Shown here: piece by piece, positions 1 through 9,033 of the stretch
How positions within the stretch are numbered: the stretch's first letter is position 1
Layout of the letters: each line of letters starts with the position of its first letter
Assembly (NCBI GenBank): GCA_027452125.1
Contig: DAIDGZ010000125.1
Coordinates: 1-64,000, forward strand
Direction of reading: 5' to 3'
Length of the DNA: 64,000 nucleotides
From: Acidobacteriaceae bacterium
Lineage (GTDB): Bacteria > Acidobacteriota > Terriglobia > Terriglobales > Acidobacteriaceae
The notes under the pieces: model-generated
Database searches by the model: none
Seen by the model: the letters and a program-made list of their open reading frames with translations, nothing else
Told to the model about the DNA's origin: nothing
Program-made: the position numbers and the translations under genes

Positions 1-2
1 AA

Positions 3-1199
3 GGCGCCTGGGGCTATCAGTTCTACGCCCTGCGCCCCCTCGAGTTCACCGCGCAGATGGCCACCCGCGCCGGCGTCAACCTGTGGCAACAGGAGCCCAA
101 CCTGACCGCGCTGCTCCTCTCGCCCCTCGGCGTCATGTTCCCCGATGGCACCCTGCCCGCCTTCAACGACTCCCACTCCGTCGACCTCTATGAGGAGTCA
201 GGCCTCTACGAGGTGGCCTACGCCGCCACCCACAACCCCGACTTCGCCGCCATCTGCGACCACGCCGGGCGCGACAACCGCCAGGCCTTCCTCTTCGGCG
301 TGCCCAGTATCGACAAGGCCTCGCTGCCCCACCCCAAAAGCGCCGTCTTCCCCGATGCCGGCTATGCCACGCTGCGCGCGCCCCAGGGCGACCTGACGGA
401 GATCATGAAATTCGGCCCGCACGGCGGCGGCCACGGCCACTTCGACAAGCTCAATGAAGTCCTCTATGCCCAGGGCGGCATGATGAGCGTCGATCCCGGC
501 ACCCACTTCTACGGCATCCCCATCCACGCCAGCTGGGACAAGATGACCGTCGCCCACAACACCGTCAGCGTCGATGAGCAGCCGCAAAAACCCGCCACCG
601 GCAAGCTGCTCAACTGGCAGGCCGAGCCCGCGTTCACCGCCGTCACTGCCGACGCTGGCCCCGTCTACGACCACGTCGACCTGCAACGCACCTCGCTCGT
701 CACCTCCGGCTACGTGCTGGAGATTACGACGGCGAAGTCCACCGACGGCCAGGCCCACGACTTCGACTGGAACTACCACAACTACGGCGTCGAGCAGGTC
801 CAGGGCCAGTTCACCCCGTACGCCGGCTTCCCGCAAAACGCCGGCTACAACAACCTCATCGACAACCAGAGCGCGCAGATCGCGGGCGACATCCACGCCA
901 CCTTCACCATGGACAAGGGCCGCGCCATGCACGTGTGGATGCTGGCCGCCGGCGCGCCCAGCCTGGTCATCACCGGCCGCGCCCCGGGGCCGGACCTCCG
1001 CGTCAAGGTGCCCTACCTCCTCGTCCGCCGCCACGCCAGCCAGGCGCGCTTCGTCACCGTGCTGGAACCGGGCCCCGGCCCCGCAACGATCCAGAGCGTG
1101 ACAGAGAAGGATGGCGTCCTGCGCATCCGCTCCGCACAGTGGGAAGACACCATCACCCCCGGCGCAAAGATCGCCTACACCCGCAGGCCGCTGCGCTAG
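3..1199 (+). CDS. Heparinase II/III-like polysaccharide lyase domain protein, 5'-truncated by window edge
   Basis: Frame stays open to the window start (GAWGYQFYALRPLEFTAQM precedes the listed ORF); motifs HGHFDKLNEVLYA...DPGTHFYG...AHNTVSVDEQPQ typical of heparinase II/III-like/alginate lyase C-terminal domain. Confidence 0.75.
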   Translation, partial: GAWGYQFYALRPLEFTAQMATRAGVNLWQQEPNLTALLLSPLGVMFPDGTLPAFNDSHSVDLYEESGLYEVAYAATHNPDFAAICDHAGRDNRQAFLFGVPSIDKASLPHPKSAVFPDAGYATLRAPQGDLTEIMKFGPHGGGHGHFDKLNEVLYAQGGMMSVDPGTHFYGIPIHASWDKMTVAHNTVSVDEQPQKPATGKLLNWQAEPAFTAVTADAGPVYDHVDLQRTSLVTSGYVLEITTAKSTDGQAHDFDWNYHNYGVEQVQGQFTPYAGFPQNAGYNNLIDNQSAQIAGDIHATFTMDKGRAMHVWMLAAGAPSLVITGRAPGPDLRVKVPYLLVRRHASQARFVTVLEPGPGPATIQSVTEKDGVLRIRSAQWEDTITPGAKIAYTRRPLR

Positions 1200-1973
1200 C
1201 GCGCCCATCCACAGGATGCCCATCCTTCCGCAGCCATCGCGGAAGGATGGGCAAGCACAAATCCCACCCGCTGCCAAGCAAACTGACGTGCACGACGCAT
1301 TGGCTTAACGGAATGACGGTGGACTGCGCACACGCAACACTGGAAAGGCAAAGAAGCAACCAGGCCCATGACTTGCTCAAGACTTCCTCTGGCGTCGAAC
1401 TTTCGCTTGTGGGGTCTGCGGGGAACAAAGATTGCCCCCAGCATGCGGCAACGCGCAACAGGAAGCCATCGGCAAATGGAGTCGCGGCCAGATGCCGGGC
1501 GCCCTGTCCATGGCGCAGCCTCATCGTGAAATGGATGAGCAGCCGCCTGCATCCCGGCAAAATTTTCTTCCGCGCCGTTGCAGATAATTTCCCCCGTCTG
1601 GCCTATCCTTCCCTCAGAGCGCAGGAAGACCGCACCCGCAGGGCAAAGCGCATCGCCGAACTCATCGGCCATCTCCCCGCGCGTGTCAGGCGCCGCCAGA
1701 TGGCAGAAAAAGCTCGAAAGCCTCAAAAATGCAGCATTTACCTCGATAGAATGCACGTTTTTTTGCATCGATGCACACGTTTTTTCGGTTGTTTTGCCGG
1801 CAGAGACAAGCTGCAATCTATTGATAGAAAATAAGTTAAACAGGTATCACCGGCCAGGAAGGGCTCAAAAAATCGGGATACCCCTCCCCCCGGGTCCAGC
1901 CGCCCGGCGGCGCTGGCCAGAGGCCGCAGCCGTTCGCTTGTTCCTGAGGAACTTGTCTTGCGGAGGTTGCGCG

Positions 1974-2732
1974 TTACGCCAGCAGCACTTCGATGCCATG
2001 GCTGCGCAGCATGGCCACCGACTCCGGCGCGGCGCCGCTGTCGGTGACCACCACATGCGCGGCGCTCAGCGGCGCCACCGGGAACATCCCGCCCCGGCCA
2101 AACTTGGTGTGGTCGGCCACGATGATCACCTTCCCCGCGTGCTCGATCATCTTCTGCTCCGAGCCAACAACCAGGGTATTGTTGTTGCTGAATCCGCTCT
2201 CGGAGATGCCGCCGATGCCCATCACCACCACATCCGCCCGCACCGCGCTCAGCATCTGCTCGCTGAAGGGGCCAAGCAGCACCCGCAGCCGCGGATACAG
2301 ATACCCCCCGGTCAGCGTCAGCTCAATGTTGCGCAGCGCCTCCAGGCTCTCTGCAATGGGCAGCGAGTTGGTGACCACATGCAGTGACTTGGCCGCCAGT
2401 TCGCGAGCTACCGCGGCCACCGTCGATCCGCCGTCCAGGATCACCGTCTGATTGTTGTGGATCAGCCCGGCAGTCACCCGGGCAATGCGCGCCTTCTCGT
2501 CGCTGCAGCGCTCCGTCTCCACCGCGTAGTCAAAGGCGCGGCTGGGCGGCGGCTGCAAGGAGATGGCTCCGCCGTAGACGCGGCGCAGCACCTTCTCTTC
2601 TTCGAGGATGTCCAGGTCGCGGCGGACCGTGGACTCAGAGGCGTCCAGCTCCCGGCACAGGGTCTCCAGATCAAGGAAGTCCCGCGTCTCAAACATCTGG
2701 CGGATTCGGAGTTGCCGTTCGGCTGCTTTCAT
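1974..2732 (-). CDS. DeoR/GlpR family transcriptional regulator
   Basis: N-terminal HTH (LCRELDASESTVRRDLDILEEEKVLRRVYGGA) and DeoR sensor domain (ILDGGSTVAAVARELA, VTNSLPIAESL, GIGGIS). Confidence 0.9.
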   Translation of the reverse strand: MKAAERQLRIRQMFETRDFLDLETLCRELDASESTVRRDLDILEEEKVLRRVYGGAISLQPPPSRAFDYAVETERCSDEKARIARVTAGLIHNNQTVILDGGSTVAAVARELAAKSLHVVTNSLPIAESLEALRNIELTLTGGYLYPRLRVLLGPFSEQMLSAVRADVVVMGIGGISESGFSNNNTLVVGSEQKMIEHAGKVIIVADHTKFGRGGMFPVAPLSAAHVVVTDSGAAPESVAMLRSHGIEVLLA

Positions 2733-2793
2733 CGTTGAAAAAGGCCCCGCGCGGCGGGCTGCATAGGCGCAGCCGCCGCGCCACAGGGATTCT

Positions 2794-3873
2794 TTACCTG
2801 GCTCCCAGCGCCTGCATCACCGCATCGGTCACGGCCTTCACCAGGCTGTCCACCTCGCGATCCGAGCTGCTGGAGCGGCCAATGTTGCCGTCGCAGGGCG
2901 TTGGATCGATGGCGATGGAACTCGAGCTCTCCATATCCGCAAGCTGGCACTCCTTCATGCGGTTGGGATCGAAGCGCGCATCGGGCAGGCCCAGCTTCTT
3001 CTTGATGGCCAGCAGATCGTCGGCGTGCTGCTCTGAGATGTAGGAGATGGGGGTGCCCAGCTGCGAGGCCAGCATCAGCGTCCAGCAGTAGGTCTCCAGC
3101 ACCTCGGCATACCACTCGGCGTGGGTCACCGTATCCGCCCAGCACACGATGCCGTGATTGGCCAGCAGCACCGTGTTGTGCTGCTGCACATAGGGGATCA
3201 CGGTCTGCGCAAACTCCAGGGTACCAGGGGTCTTGTAAGGCGAGATCGCCACCTTGCCCACGAAGACCTCGAACTCGGGAATGATGTTGTTCGGCGGCAC
3301 CTTGCCGGTGATGGCATAGGCCGTGGCGTGCGGCGGATGGCAGTGCACCACGGACTTGGCCTCAGGCACGGACTTGTAGATCTCCAGGTGCAGCAGAATC
3401 TCGCTGGTGCGCGGACGCACGCCGGCGATCTGGTTGCCGTCCAGGTCCACCATGCAGATGAGGTCGGGCGTCAGGTCATACTTGCTGCACAGCGTGGGCG
3501 TGCACAGCACCTCGTTGGGACCGATGCGGTAGGAGATGTTGCCGCCGTTGCCGTCGACAAACTGGCGCATCCACAGCTTCTTGCCGACCTCGCAGATCTC
3601 CTTCTTCACGGCTTCGGCTTCCGGCGAGTTGAACAGGCTGGCGTTCACACCCGGGCGGCTGGCCGCCGCGGCCGGAGCCGCCGCGGATGCCGCGACATTG
3701 CCGCCTTCCACCAGCGTGATCCGGCGCTGCTGGATGTACTCCCGGGCTGACGGAGTGATCACGCTGTTCTGCGCCACCACCAGACGGGTTGCGCCCGCTG
3801 CCGCTGCATCCTGCACATCGCGCAGCACAATCACCTTGCGGCCTGAAATATCTACGCTCTTGTCGTTGCTCAC
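2794..3873 (-). CDS. BMC-associated class II aldolase (L-fuculose/rhamnulose-phosphate aldolase type) with N-terminal extension and C-terminal encapsulation-peptide-like helix
   Basis: GNGGNISYR, VHCHPPHATAYA, ANHGIV class II aldolase zinc-site motifs; Ser-rich linker then DSLVKAVTDAVMQALGAR. Confidence 0.85.
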   Translation of the reverse strand: MSNDKSVDISGRKVIVLRDVQDAAAAGATRLVVAQNSVITPSAREYIQQRRITLVEGGNVAASAAAPAAAASRPGVNASLFNSPEAEAVKKEICEVGKKLWMRQFVDGNGGNISYRIGPNEVLCTPTLCSKYDLTPDLICMVDLDGNQIAGVRPRTSEILLHLEIYKSVPEAKSVVHCHPPHATAYAITGKVPPNNIIPEFEVFVGKVAISPYKTPGTLEFAQTVIPYVQQHNTVLLANHGIVCWADTVTHAEWYAEVLETYCWTLMLASQLGTPISYISEQHADDLLAIKKKLGLPDARFDPNRMKECQLADMESSSSIAIDPTPCDGNIGRSSSSDREVDSLVKAVTDAVMQALGAR

Positions 3874-3910
3874 TTCCGCACCTCGAAATCTTGATGAAAC
3901 CTGTTAGCCA

Positions 3911-4192
3911 TCACACGTCGATCGATTCGACGATCATGGCGCAATACGCGTCCACCGGGACCGAGCCCGGCCAGAAAGGGTTGGCCGCTTCCCGGCCTTC
4001 CGTAAATGCCACCAACTGTCCCTTGGCGGCGCCCAACTCATCCACGGCGATCAATGCCTTGCCTCCGCCCCGTCCGTTCTTCGCGCGAAGGTTCTCCATC
4101 GTCACCGGTTCCAGCACCACCAGCGTGCGGCCCTTGTAGGAGTCCACGGCTGGGTTCAGCACCACGTGCCCGCGCACAATGCCCAGTCTCAC
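3911..4192 (-). CDS. BMC-P (EutN/CcmL family) pentameric vertex protein
   Basis: 93 aa, MRLGIVRGHVVLNPAVDSYKGRTLVVLEPV...VAVDELGAAKGQLVAF; overlaps upstream BMC-P by 4 nt. Confidence 0.9.
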   Translation of the reverse strand: MRLGIVRGHVVLNPAVDSYKGRTLVVLEPVTMENLRAKNGRGGGKALIAVDELGAAKGQLVAFTEGREAANPFWPGSVPVDAYCAMIVESIDV

Positions 4193-4473
4193 CCCTGGCT
4201 CCTCTCCGCGGGCATGTGCACCGCATCCACCAGGCCAATCACCACCAGCCGCGCCGGTGTGGTGTTCCCCAGCCGGGTGCGGGCGATGTCCCCGTCGGTG
4301 GAGACGATGACGGTGTCGCCCTTACCCGCCCCCAGCCAGTCCAGCACCAGCACTGGCTCGGCGGCGGCGCTGCCGTCCGCCTCCAGCCGTGATGCAACCA
4401 GGAACCGGCAGCCGTTCAGGGTCTCGTGTTTCACGGGGGCTACTGCCGTGCCCTCGATCCGCGCCAGGTACAT
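4189..4473 (-). CDS. BMC-P (EutN/CcmL family) pentameric vertex protein
   Basis: 94 aa, MYLARIEGTAVAPVKHETLNGCRFLVA...VLDWLGAGKGDTVIVSTDGDIAR. Confidence 0.9.
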   Translation of the reverse strand: MYLARIEGTAVAPVKHETLNGCRFLVASRLEADGSAAAEPVLVLDWLGAGKGDTVIVSTDGDIARTRLGNTTPARLVVIGLVDAVHMPAERSQG

Positions 4474-4475
4474 CG

Positions 4476-5915
4476 CTAAATAATCCGCAGAGCGGCGCCC
4501 ACCACCATCTGGCGCTCGCGGGTGAAGGTCAGCGGCGTGGTGATGCCTTCGCCGGTGGGCGTTGCAATGCTGTGGCTGAAGTACCCCGGCCCGCCCACGC
4601 CCAACGAGGCCGGCGAGGCCGCGTTGTGAATGAACAGCGTGGTGTTCATGGCCCGCGCCATCTTGGTGGCCGTCTCCACGTTCTGCGTGTGGATGATGGC
4701 CGTGTGCCGGTAGCCATGCTCAGCCTTGACTGAGGCAGCGATGGCCGCGTCCACATTAGGCACGCGCACCACGGGCACGAAAGGCATCATCTGCTCTTCC
4801 ACCACGTAGGGATGATTCTCGTCCGTCTCGCCAAACAGCAGCGGCGTGCCTGCCGGAACCTGTACGCCCGCGGCCGCAGCCAGCACTGCTACATCCTTGC
4901 CCACGAGGTCTTTCTTCACGTGAGCGCGGGCGCAGCCGCCACCATCGCCGTCAAAGGTGAAGGCGGCCTTGGTGAGGCGATCGATAGCTGAAGGATCGAG
5001 CTGATACGCTCCGGCACGACGCATGGCAGCCATAAAGGCATCAGCCACTAAGGCCACGACGAAGATCTCTTTCTCGCCGATGCACAACAGATTATTGTCG
5101 AACGAGGCGCCATCGATGATGCAGCGCGCCGCGCGATCCAGATCGGCCGTCTCGTCCACCACCACCGGGGGATTGCCCGGGCCAGCCGCGATGACGCGCT
5201 TGCCGGACTTGCTGGCAGCCTTCACCACCATCGGCCCGCCGGTCACGCAGAGCAGCGCAATCTTGGGATGATGGAAGATCTGCTCGGCAGCCTCAATGGT
5301 CGGCGTCTGAATTGTCGTGAGCGCGTTTGCCACGCCCAGCTCCCGCTCAAACTCGCGGTTGAAGAGCTGCAGCGCATACTGCGCTACCCGTGCGCCGGAG
5401 GGATGCGGCCCAAAAACTGCCGTATTGCCCGCGGCCAGAATATTGATGGCATTGGCGGCCAGCGTGGGCACGGAGTGCGTCACCGGCAGCATCATGCCGA
5501 TCACGCCCCAGGGCGCGCGCTCGATGATGCACAGGCCGCTCTGGTCACTGCGCGCATCGCTGCGCATGGCCTCGACGCCGAGCACAAAGCGCATGTTGGT
5601 CAGCTTCAGGATCTTGTGATCCAGCCGGCCCACCTTGGTCTCTTCCATCTCCATGCGGCCCAGCTCTTCGCGCCGGTCGTTGCAGATGCGCCGCACAATA
5701 TCGATCATGCGTCCGCGCTGCTCCAGGCTCATCGCCGCAATCTTTTTCTGCGCTTCATCGGCCGCGTTCACCGCCTCGTCCACGGTGGCAAACACGCCAT
5801 CGCGCGCCGGCGTGACGGCAGGAGCGGCTGATGCCGCCTGCGGCTGCAACTGGACGCGCAGCCTGGCCACCACTTCCTTGGCAATCTCCGCGATTACCTG
5901 TTCCTGAATCTGCAT
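4476..5915 (-). CDS. CoA-acylating aldehyde dehydrogenase (PduP/EutE-like), N-terminal encapsulation peptide
   Basis: Start refined to CAT at 5913-5915 (MQIQEQVIAEIAKEVVARLRVQL); catalytic motif SFDNNLLCIGEKEIF; located between BMC-P genes. Confidence 0.9.
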   Translation of the reverse strand: MQIQEQVIAEIAKEVVARLRVQLQPQAASAAPAVTPARDGVFATVDEAVNAADEAQKKIAAMSLEQRGRMIDIVRRICNDRREELGRMEMEETKVGRLDHKILKLTNMRFVLGVEAMRSDARSDQSGLCIIERAPWGVIGMMLPVTHSVPTLAANAINILAAGNTAVFGPHPSGARVAQYALQLFNREFERELGVANALTTIQTPTIEAAEQIFHHPKIALLCVTGGPMVVKAASKSGKRVIAAGPGNPPVVVDETADLDRAARCIIDGASFDNNLLCIGEKEIFVVALVADAFMAAMRRAGAYQLDPSAIDRLTKAAFTFDGDGGGCARAHVKKDLVGKDVAVLAAAAGVQVPAGTPLLFGETDENHPYVVEEQMMPFVPVVRVPNVDAAIAASVKAEHGYRHTAIIHTQNVETATKMARAMNTTLFIHNAASPASLGVGGPGYFSHSIATPTGEGITTPLTFTRERQMVVGAALRII

Positions 5916-6211
5916 TATGGCTTCTCCAAGACCGCGCCCTCCACCTCGACGGCATCGATGATGCCGACGATCACGGCGTCTACGGGCGCATCCTTCGTAG
6001 CAGGCGTCAACCGCGCCGAGCTGCCCTGGGTAAACAGGACACACTCGCCCACGCCCGCGCCTACGCTATCCACCGCCACCACCGAACTTCCCGAGATCTG
6101 CAGCCTGCCCTCTTTGGTGATGTAGGGCTGTATCAGCAGCAGCTTCATCCCGCGAAACCTGGCGTTCTTCTGGGTGGAGACTACGTTGCCAATCACCTTT
6201 GCAATAAACAT
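5915..6211 (-). CDS. BMC-P (EutN/CcmL family) pentameric vertex protein
   Basis: 98 aa, MFIAKVIGNVVSTQKNARFRGMKLLLIQP...VVAVDSVGAGVGECVLFTQGSSAR. Confidence 0.92.
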   Translation of the reverse strand: MFIAKVIGNVVSTQKNARFRGMKLLLIQPYITKEGRLQISGSSVVAVDSVGAGVGECVLFTQGSSARLTPATKDAPVDAVIVGIIDAVEVEGAVLEKP

Positions 6212-6259
6212 GCCGGCTCACCTCACACGCCGCGGCGGAGTGTTGTCCGCCGCGCCCGG

Positions 6260-6532
6260 CTACTTCGGCAGTACGGCCGTAACGTTGTCATGGGGCCGAG
6301 CGATCACGTGCACGCTCTGCACCTCGCCAGCCGCACGCGCCGCGGCGGCGCCTGCATCCACAGCAGCGCGTACGCTGCCCACATCACCCGAAACGTACAC
6401 CGAGCACAGGCCGCTGCCCACCTTGGTCCAGCCCAGAAACTTGACGCTGGCCGCCTTGAGCATCGCGTCCGTCGCCTGCACCAGAGCCACGAGGCCCTTG
6501 GTTTCGATCATTCCAACCGCTTCATTCGCCAT
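6260..6532 (-). CDS. BMC-H hexameric shell protein
   Basis: 90 aa, [58 protein letters not shown]...VIARPHD. Confidence 0.95.
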   Translation of the reverse strand: MANEAVGMIETKGLVALVQATDAMLKAASVKFLGWTKVGSGLCSVYVSGDVGSVRAAVDAGAAAARAAGEVQSVHVIARPHDNVTAVLPK

Positions 6533-6553
6533 GGATCTTCTCCAAATCTCCGG

Positions 6554-6823
6554 TTACTTCAACATGCTTTCCACGAGGGCATCGTGAGGCCGGGGAATCA
6601 CGTGCGACGAGACCAGCTCGCCCACCACCTTGGCCGCAGCCGAACCCGCATCCACAGCGGCGCGCACGCTGCCCACATCACCGCGCACGATAGCGGTAAT
6701 AAAGCCGCCGCCGATCTGAACGGTCTTCACCAGCTCCACGCTGGCCGCCTTCACCATGGCATCGCTGGCCTCAACCAGGCCCACCATGCCGCGGGTCTCA
6801 ATCAATCCGATTGCCTGACTCAT
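6554..6823 (-). CDS. BMC-H hexameric shell protein
   Basis: 89 aa, [58 protein letters not shown]...VIPRPHD. Confidence 0.96.
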   Translation of the reverse strand: MSQAIGLIETRGMVGLVEASDAMVKAASVELVKTVQIGGGFITAIVRGDVGSVRAAVDAGSAAAKVVGELVSSHVIPRPHDALVESMLK

Positions 6824-6843
6824 CTTCAGTCTCCTTCTTCCTG

Positions 6844-7137
6844 CTAGGCCTTCTTGGCGGCGGGCTTGCTCTGCTGCACAAACGAAGGCAGTTCGTCGTG
6901 GGGCCGCGAGATTACCTGCACGCTCACCACTTCTCCGATGCGCGCGGCAGCTTCGGCTCCGGCATCCGTTGCCGCCTTGACGGCAGCCACGTCGCCCTCG
7001 ACGAAGGCGGTTACCAGGCCGGAACCTACGGTCTGCCAGCCGGCGAAGGTCACATTTGCGGACTTGAGCATGGCGTCGACCGCCTCGAACAGCGCGACCA
7101 GACCCTTTGTCTCAATCATTCCAAGCGCTTGTTTCAT
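6844..7137 (-). CDS. BMC-H hexameric shell protein with KPAAKKA tail
   Basis: 97 aa, [58 protein letters not shown]...[12 protein letters not shown]. Confidence 0.95.
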   Translation of the reverse strand: MKQALGMIETKGLVALFEAVDAMLKSANVTFAGWQTVGSGLVTAFVEGDVAAVKAATDAGAEAAARIGEVVSVQVISRPHDELPSFVQQSKPAAKKA

Positions 7138-7161
7138 CGCTTCCTCTCTTGTTGCGTAGCG

Positions 7162-7842
7162 TTACTTGAACAGTTCAACGTCTTTGGTCAAATGCAGGCC
7201 ACACGCGTTGGCCTCGTCGGTGTCCATGTGCACATTCAGCTTCGATGTCGGATCAATGCGCACGTGAACGTTGTTGAAGGTGACGCCGGCGGGGCCGCCG
7301 ACGCGGAGTTTCATCATGTCGCCCTTGGTGACGCCGAAGTAGGCCGCCTCCTGGGGATTCATGTGGACGTGAATGGCCGCGCGGATGACGCCTTTCTTCA
7401 GCTCCACCACGCCCTTGGGACCAACAATGACCGCACCCGGCGTTCCCTCAATGTCGCCCGAGAGGCGCACCGGGATATCTTTGAAGCCCAGCGTGATCGC
7501 ATCGGTAAAGGCCAGCTCCACCTGCGACTCCTTGCGCATGGGACCAAGAATGCGGAGGTTGGAGATGATGCGGCTGCGCGGACCGACGATCGTCACCGTC
7601 TCCCTGGCCGCGTAGTTGCCCTCCTGAAAGAGGGGGCGATCCACGGTCAGCTCGGAGCCGGGGCCGAACAGAATATCCATGTCCTCGCGGCAGACGTGCA
7701 TGTGCCGGGAAGATGACTGCACCACGAGCTGCGGCACGGAGCCGTTCTTTCCCTTGCCCAGATACTCCAGGGCTACCTGCCGGACAATGCGTTCGACCGC
7801 CGCGCGATCGACATTTCCTAATGTTGCGCTCGCCATAAGCAA
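7162..7842 (-). CDS. pduL: PduL-type phosphate propanoyltransferase/phosphotransacylase with N-terminal encapsulation-peptide-like helix
   Basis: VVQSSSRHMHVCREDMDILFG...RLSGDIEGTPGAVIVGPKGVVELKKGVIRAAIHVHMNPQEAAYFGVTKGD; N-term DRAAVERIVRQVALEYL. Confidence 0.92.
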   Translation of the reverse strand: MLMASATLGNVDRAAVERIVRQVALEYLGKGKNGSVPQLVVQSSSRHMHVCREDMDILFGPGSELTVDRPLFQEGNYAARETVTIVGPRSRIISNLRILGPMRKESQVELAFTDAITLGFKDIPVRLSGDIEGTPGAVIVGPKGVVELKKGVIRAAIHVHMNPQEAAYFGVTKGDMMKLRVGGPAGVTFNNVHVRIDPTSKLNVHMDTDEANACGLHLTKDVELFK

Positions 7843-7852
7843 TCCTGTGCTG

Positions 7853-9019
7853 CTACAAGTTCACCTGCTGCGCGGCCGACTTCGCCTGCGCCACCACGGC
7901 CACGGTCTCGCGGGCCACGACCAGTTCTTCATTGGCAGGGACGATGTAGACCTTGACCGCGGAGTTCGCGGTCGAGATCAGCCCCTCGCCCTTCACCGTG
8001 CGATTCTTCTCCGCATCCATTTCAATACCGAAGGCGGAGAGATTGCTGAGAACAGCGGCACGAATCTCGGCGCTATTCTCGCCGATGCCGCCGGAAAAGG
8101 TAATCACATCCACGCCGCCCAGTTCCACCAGGAACGCTCCCAGGTAGTGCCGGATCGAGCGGACAAATACATCCAGCGCCAACTTCGAGCGCGCATCGCC
8201 TGCCGCTGCCGCCTCCGTCAGGTCGCGCACATCGCCGCTCTTGCCGCTCACGCCGGCCAGGCCTGCTTGGCTGCCCAGCAGGGCCGTCATCTCGTCCGGG
8301 CCCAGCCCCAGCTTCTTCATCATGTGCAGCACGGCAAATACGTCAACGTCGCCCACACGATTGTTCTGCGGCAGGCCTGACTGCGGCGAGGCGCCCATGC
8401 TCGTGTCCTCGCCCACTCCATTCCGGAAGGCGCCCACGCTGGAACTGCCACCCAGATGGCAGGAGATGTGCCGCACCTCCGCCCGGCCCAGCAGAATCCG
8501 CGCCCGCTCGCTGGCTGCCCGATGGCTGGCCCCGTGGAAGCCGTAGCGGCGAATGCCATGCTCGGTGCGCCACTCATACGGAACCGCATACGTGGTCGCG
8601 GCCTCGTCCATAAAACGCCAGGTAAATGGCTCCATCACCGCCACCAGCGGCACACCCGGCAACTCCTCGGCAAAAGCCTTCATGGCCGCGATATAGGGAG
8701 GATTGTGCGCAGGGGCAAGGAAGCAGAACTGTTCCATCGCGGCCAGAAAGTTCTCATCGATGATCTGCGGCGCGTTCAACGGCCCGGCATGCACCGCCTT
8801 GAAGCCAACCGCGCCAATCTCCTGCAAACTCGCCAGCGGCTTGCCTTCGCCCGTAATCTCACCGATGCACTTATGAATGGCCGAAGGGTAGTCCGCGCAT
8901 TCGCCTCCCGGCTGCCCAATGCGCTCTACCCGGCCCTCGGCCAGAACCGTCTCGGCCGGCATATCCAGGACTCGGTATTTGAAAGAGGTAGTACCGATGT
9001 TTGGTATCAGAACTTTCAT
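7853..9019 (-). CDS. Acetate/propionate kinase family protein (divergent)
   Basis: NIGTTSFKYRVLDM, HGIRRYGFHGASH, CHLGGSSSVGAFRNGVGEDTSMG, TFSGGIGENSAEIR, NEELVVARE. Confidence 0.88.
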   Translation of the reverse strand: MKVLIPNIGTTSFKYRVLDMPAETVLAEGRVERIGQPGGECADYPSAIHKCIGEITGEGKPLASLQEIGAVGFKAVHAGPLNAPQIIDENFLAAMEQFCFLAPAHNPPYIAAMKAFAEELPGVPLVAVMEPFTWRFMDEAATTYAVPYEWRTEHGIRRYGFHGASHRAASERARILLGRAEVRHISCHLGGSSSVGAFRNGVGEDTSMGASPQSGLPQNNRVGDVDVFAVLHMMKKLGLGPDEMTALLGSQAGLAGVSGKSGDVRDLTEAAAAGDARSKLALDVFVRSIRHYLGAFLVELGGVDVITFSGGIGENSAEIRAAVLSNLSAFGIEMDAEKNRTVKGEGLISTANSAVKVYIVPANEELVVARETVAVVAQAKSAAQQVNL

Positions 9020-9033
9020 GTTTTTGACCGATC

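Noticed and set aside
198-1277. 359-aa minus-strand ORF opposite the polysaccharide lyase
   Set aside because: Shadow ORF typical of high-GC DNA: Gly/Val/Ala/Asp/His-rich translation, no recognisable domain, opposite a well-supported lyase.
1196-1834. Possible genes in the gap (ORFs 1196-1816 minus, 935-1834 plus)
   Set aside because: Translations lack domain features and have skewed Arg/Pro/Cys composition; treated as non-coding.
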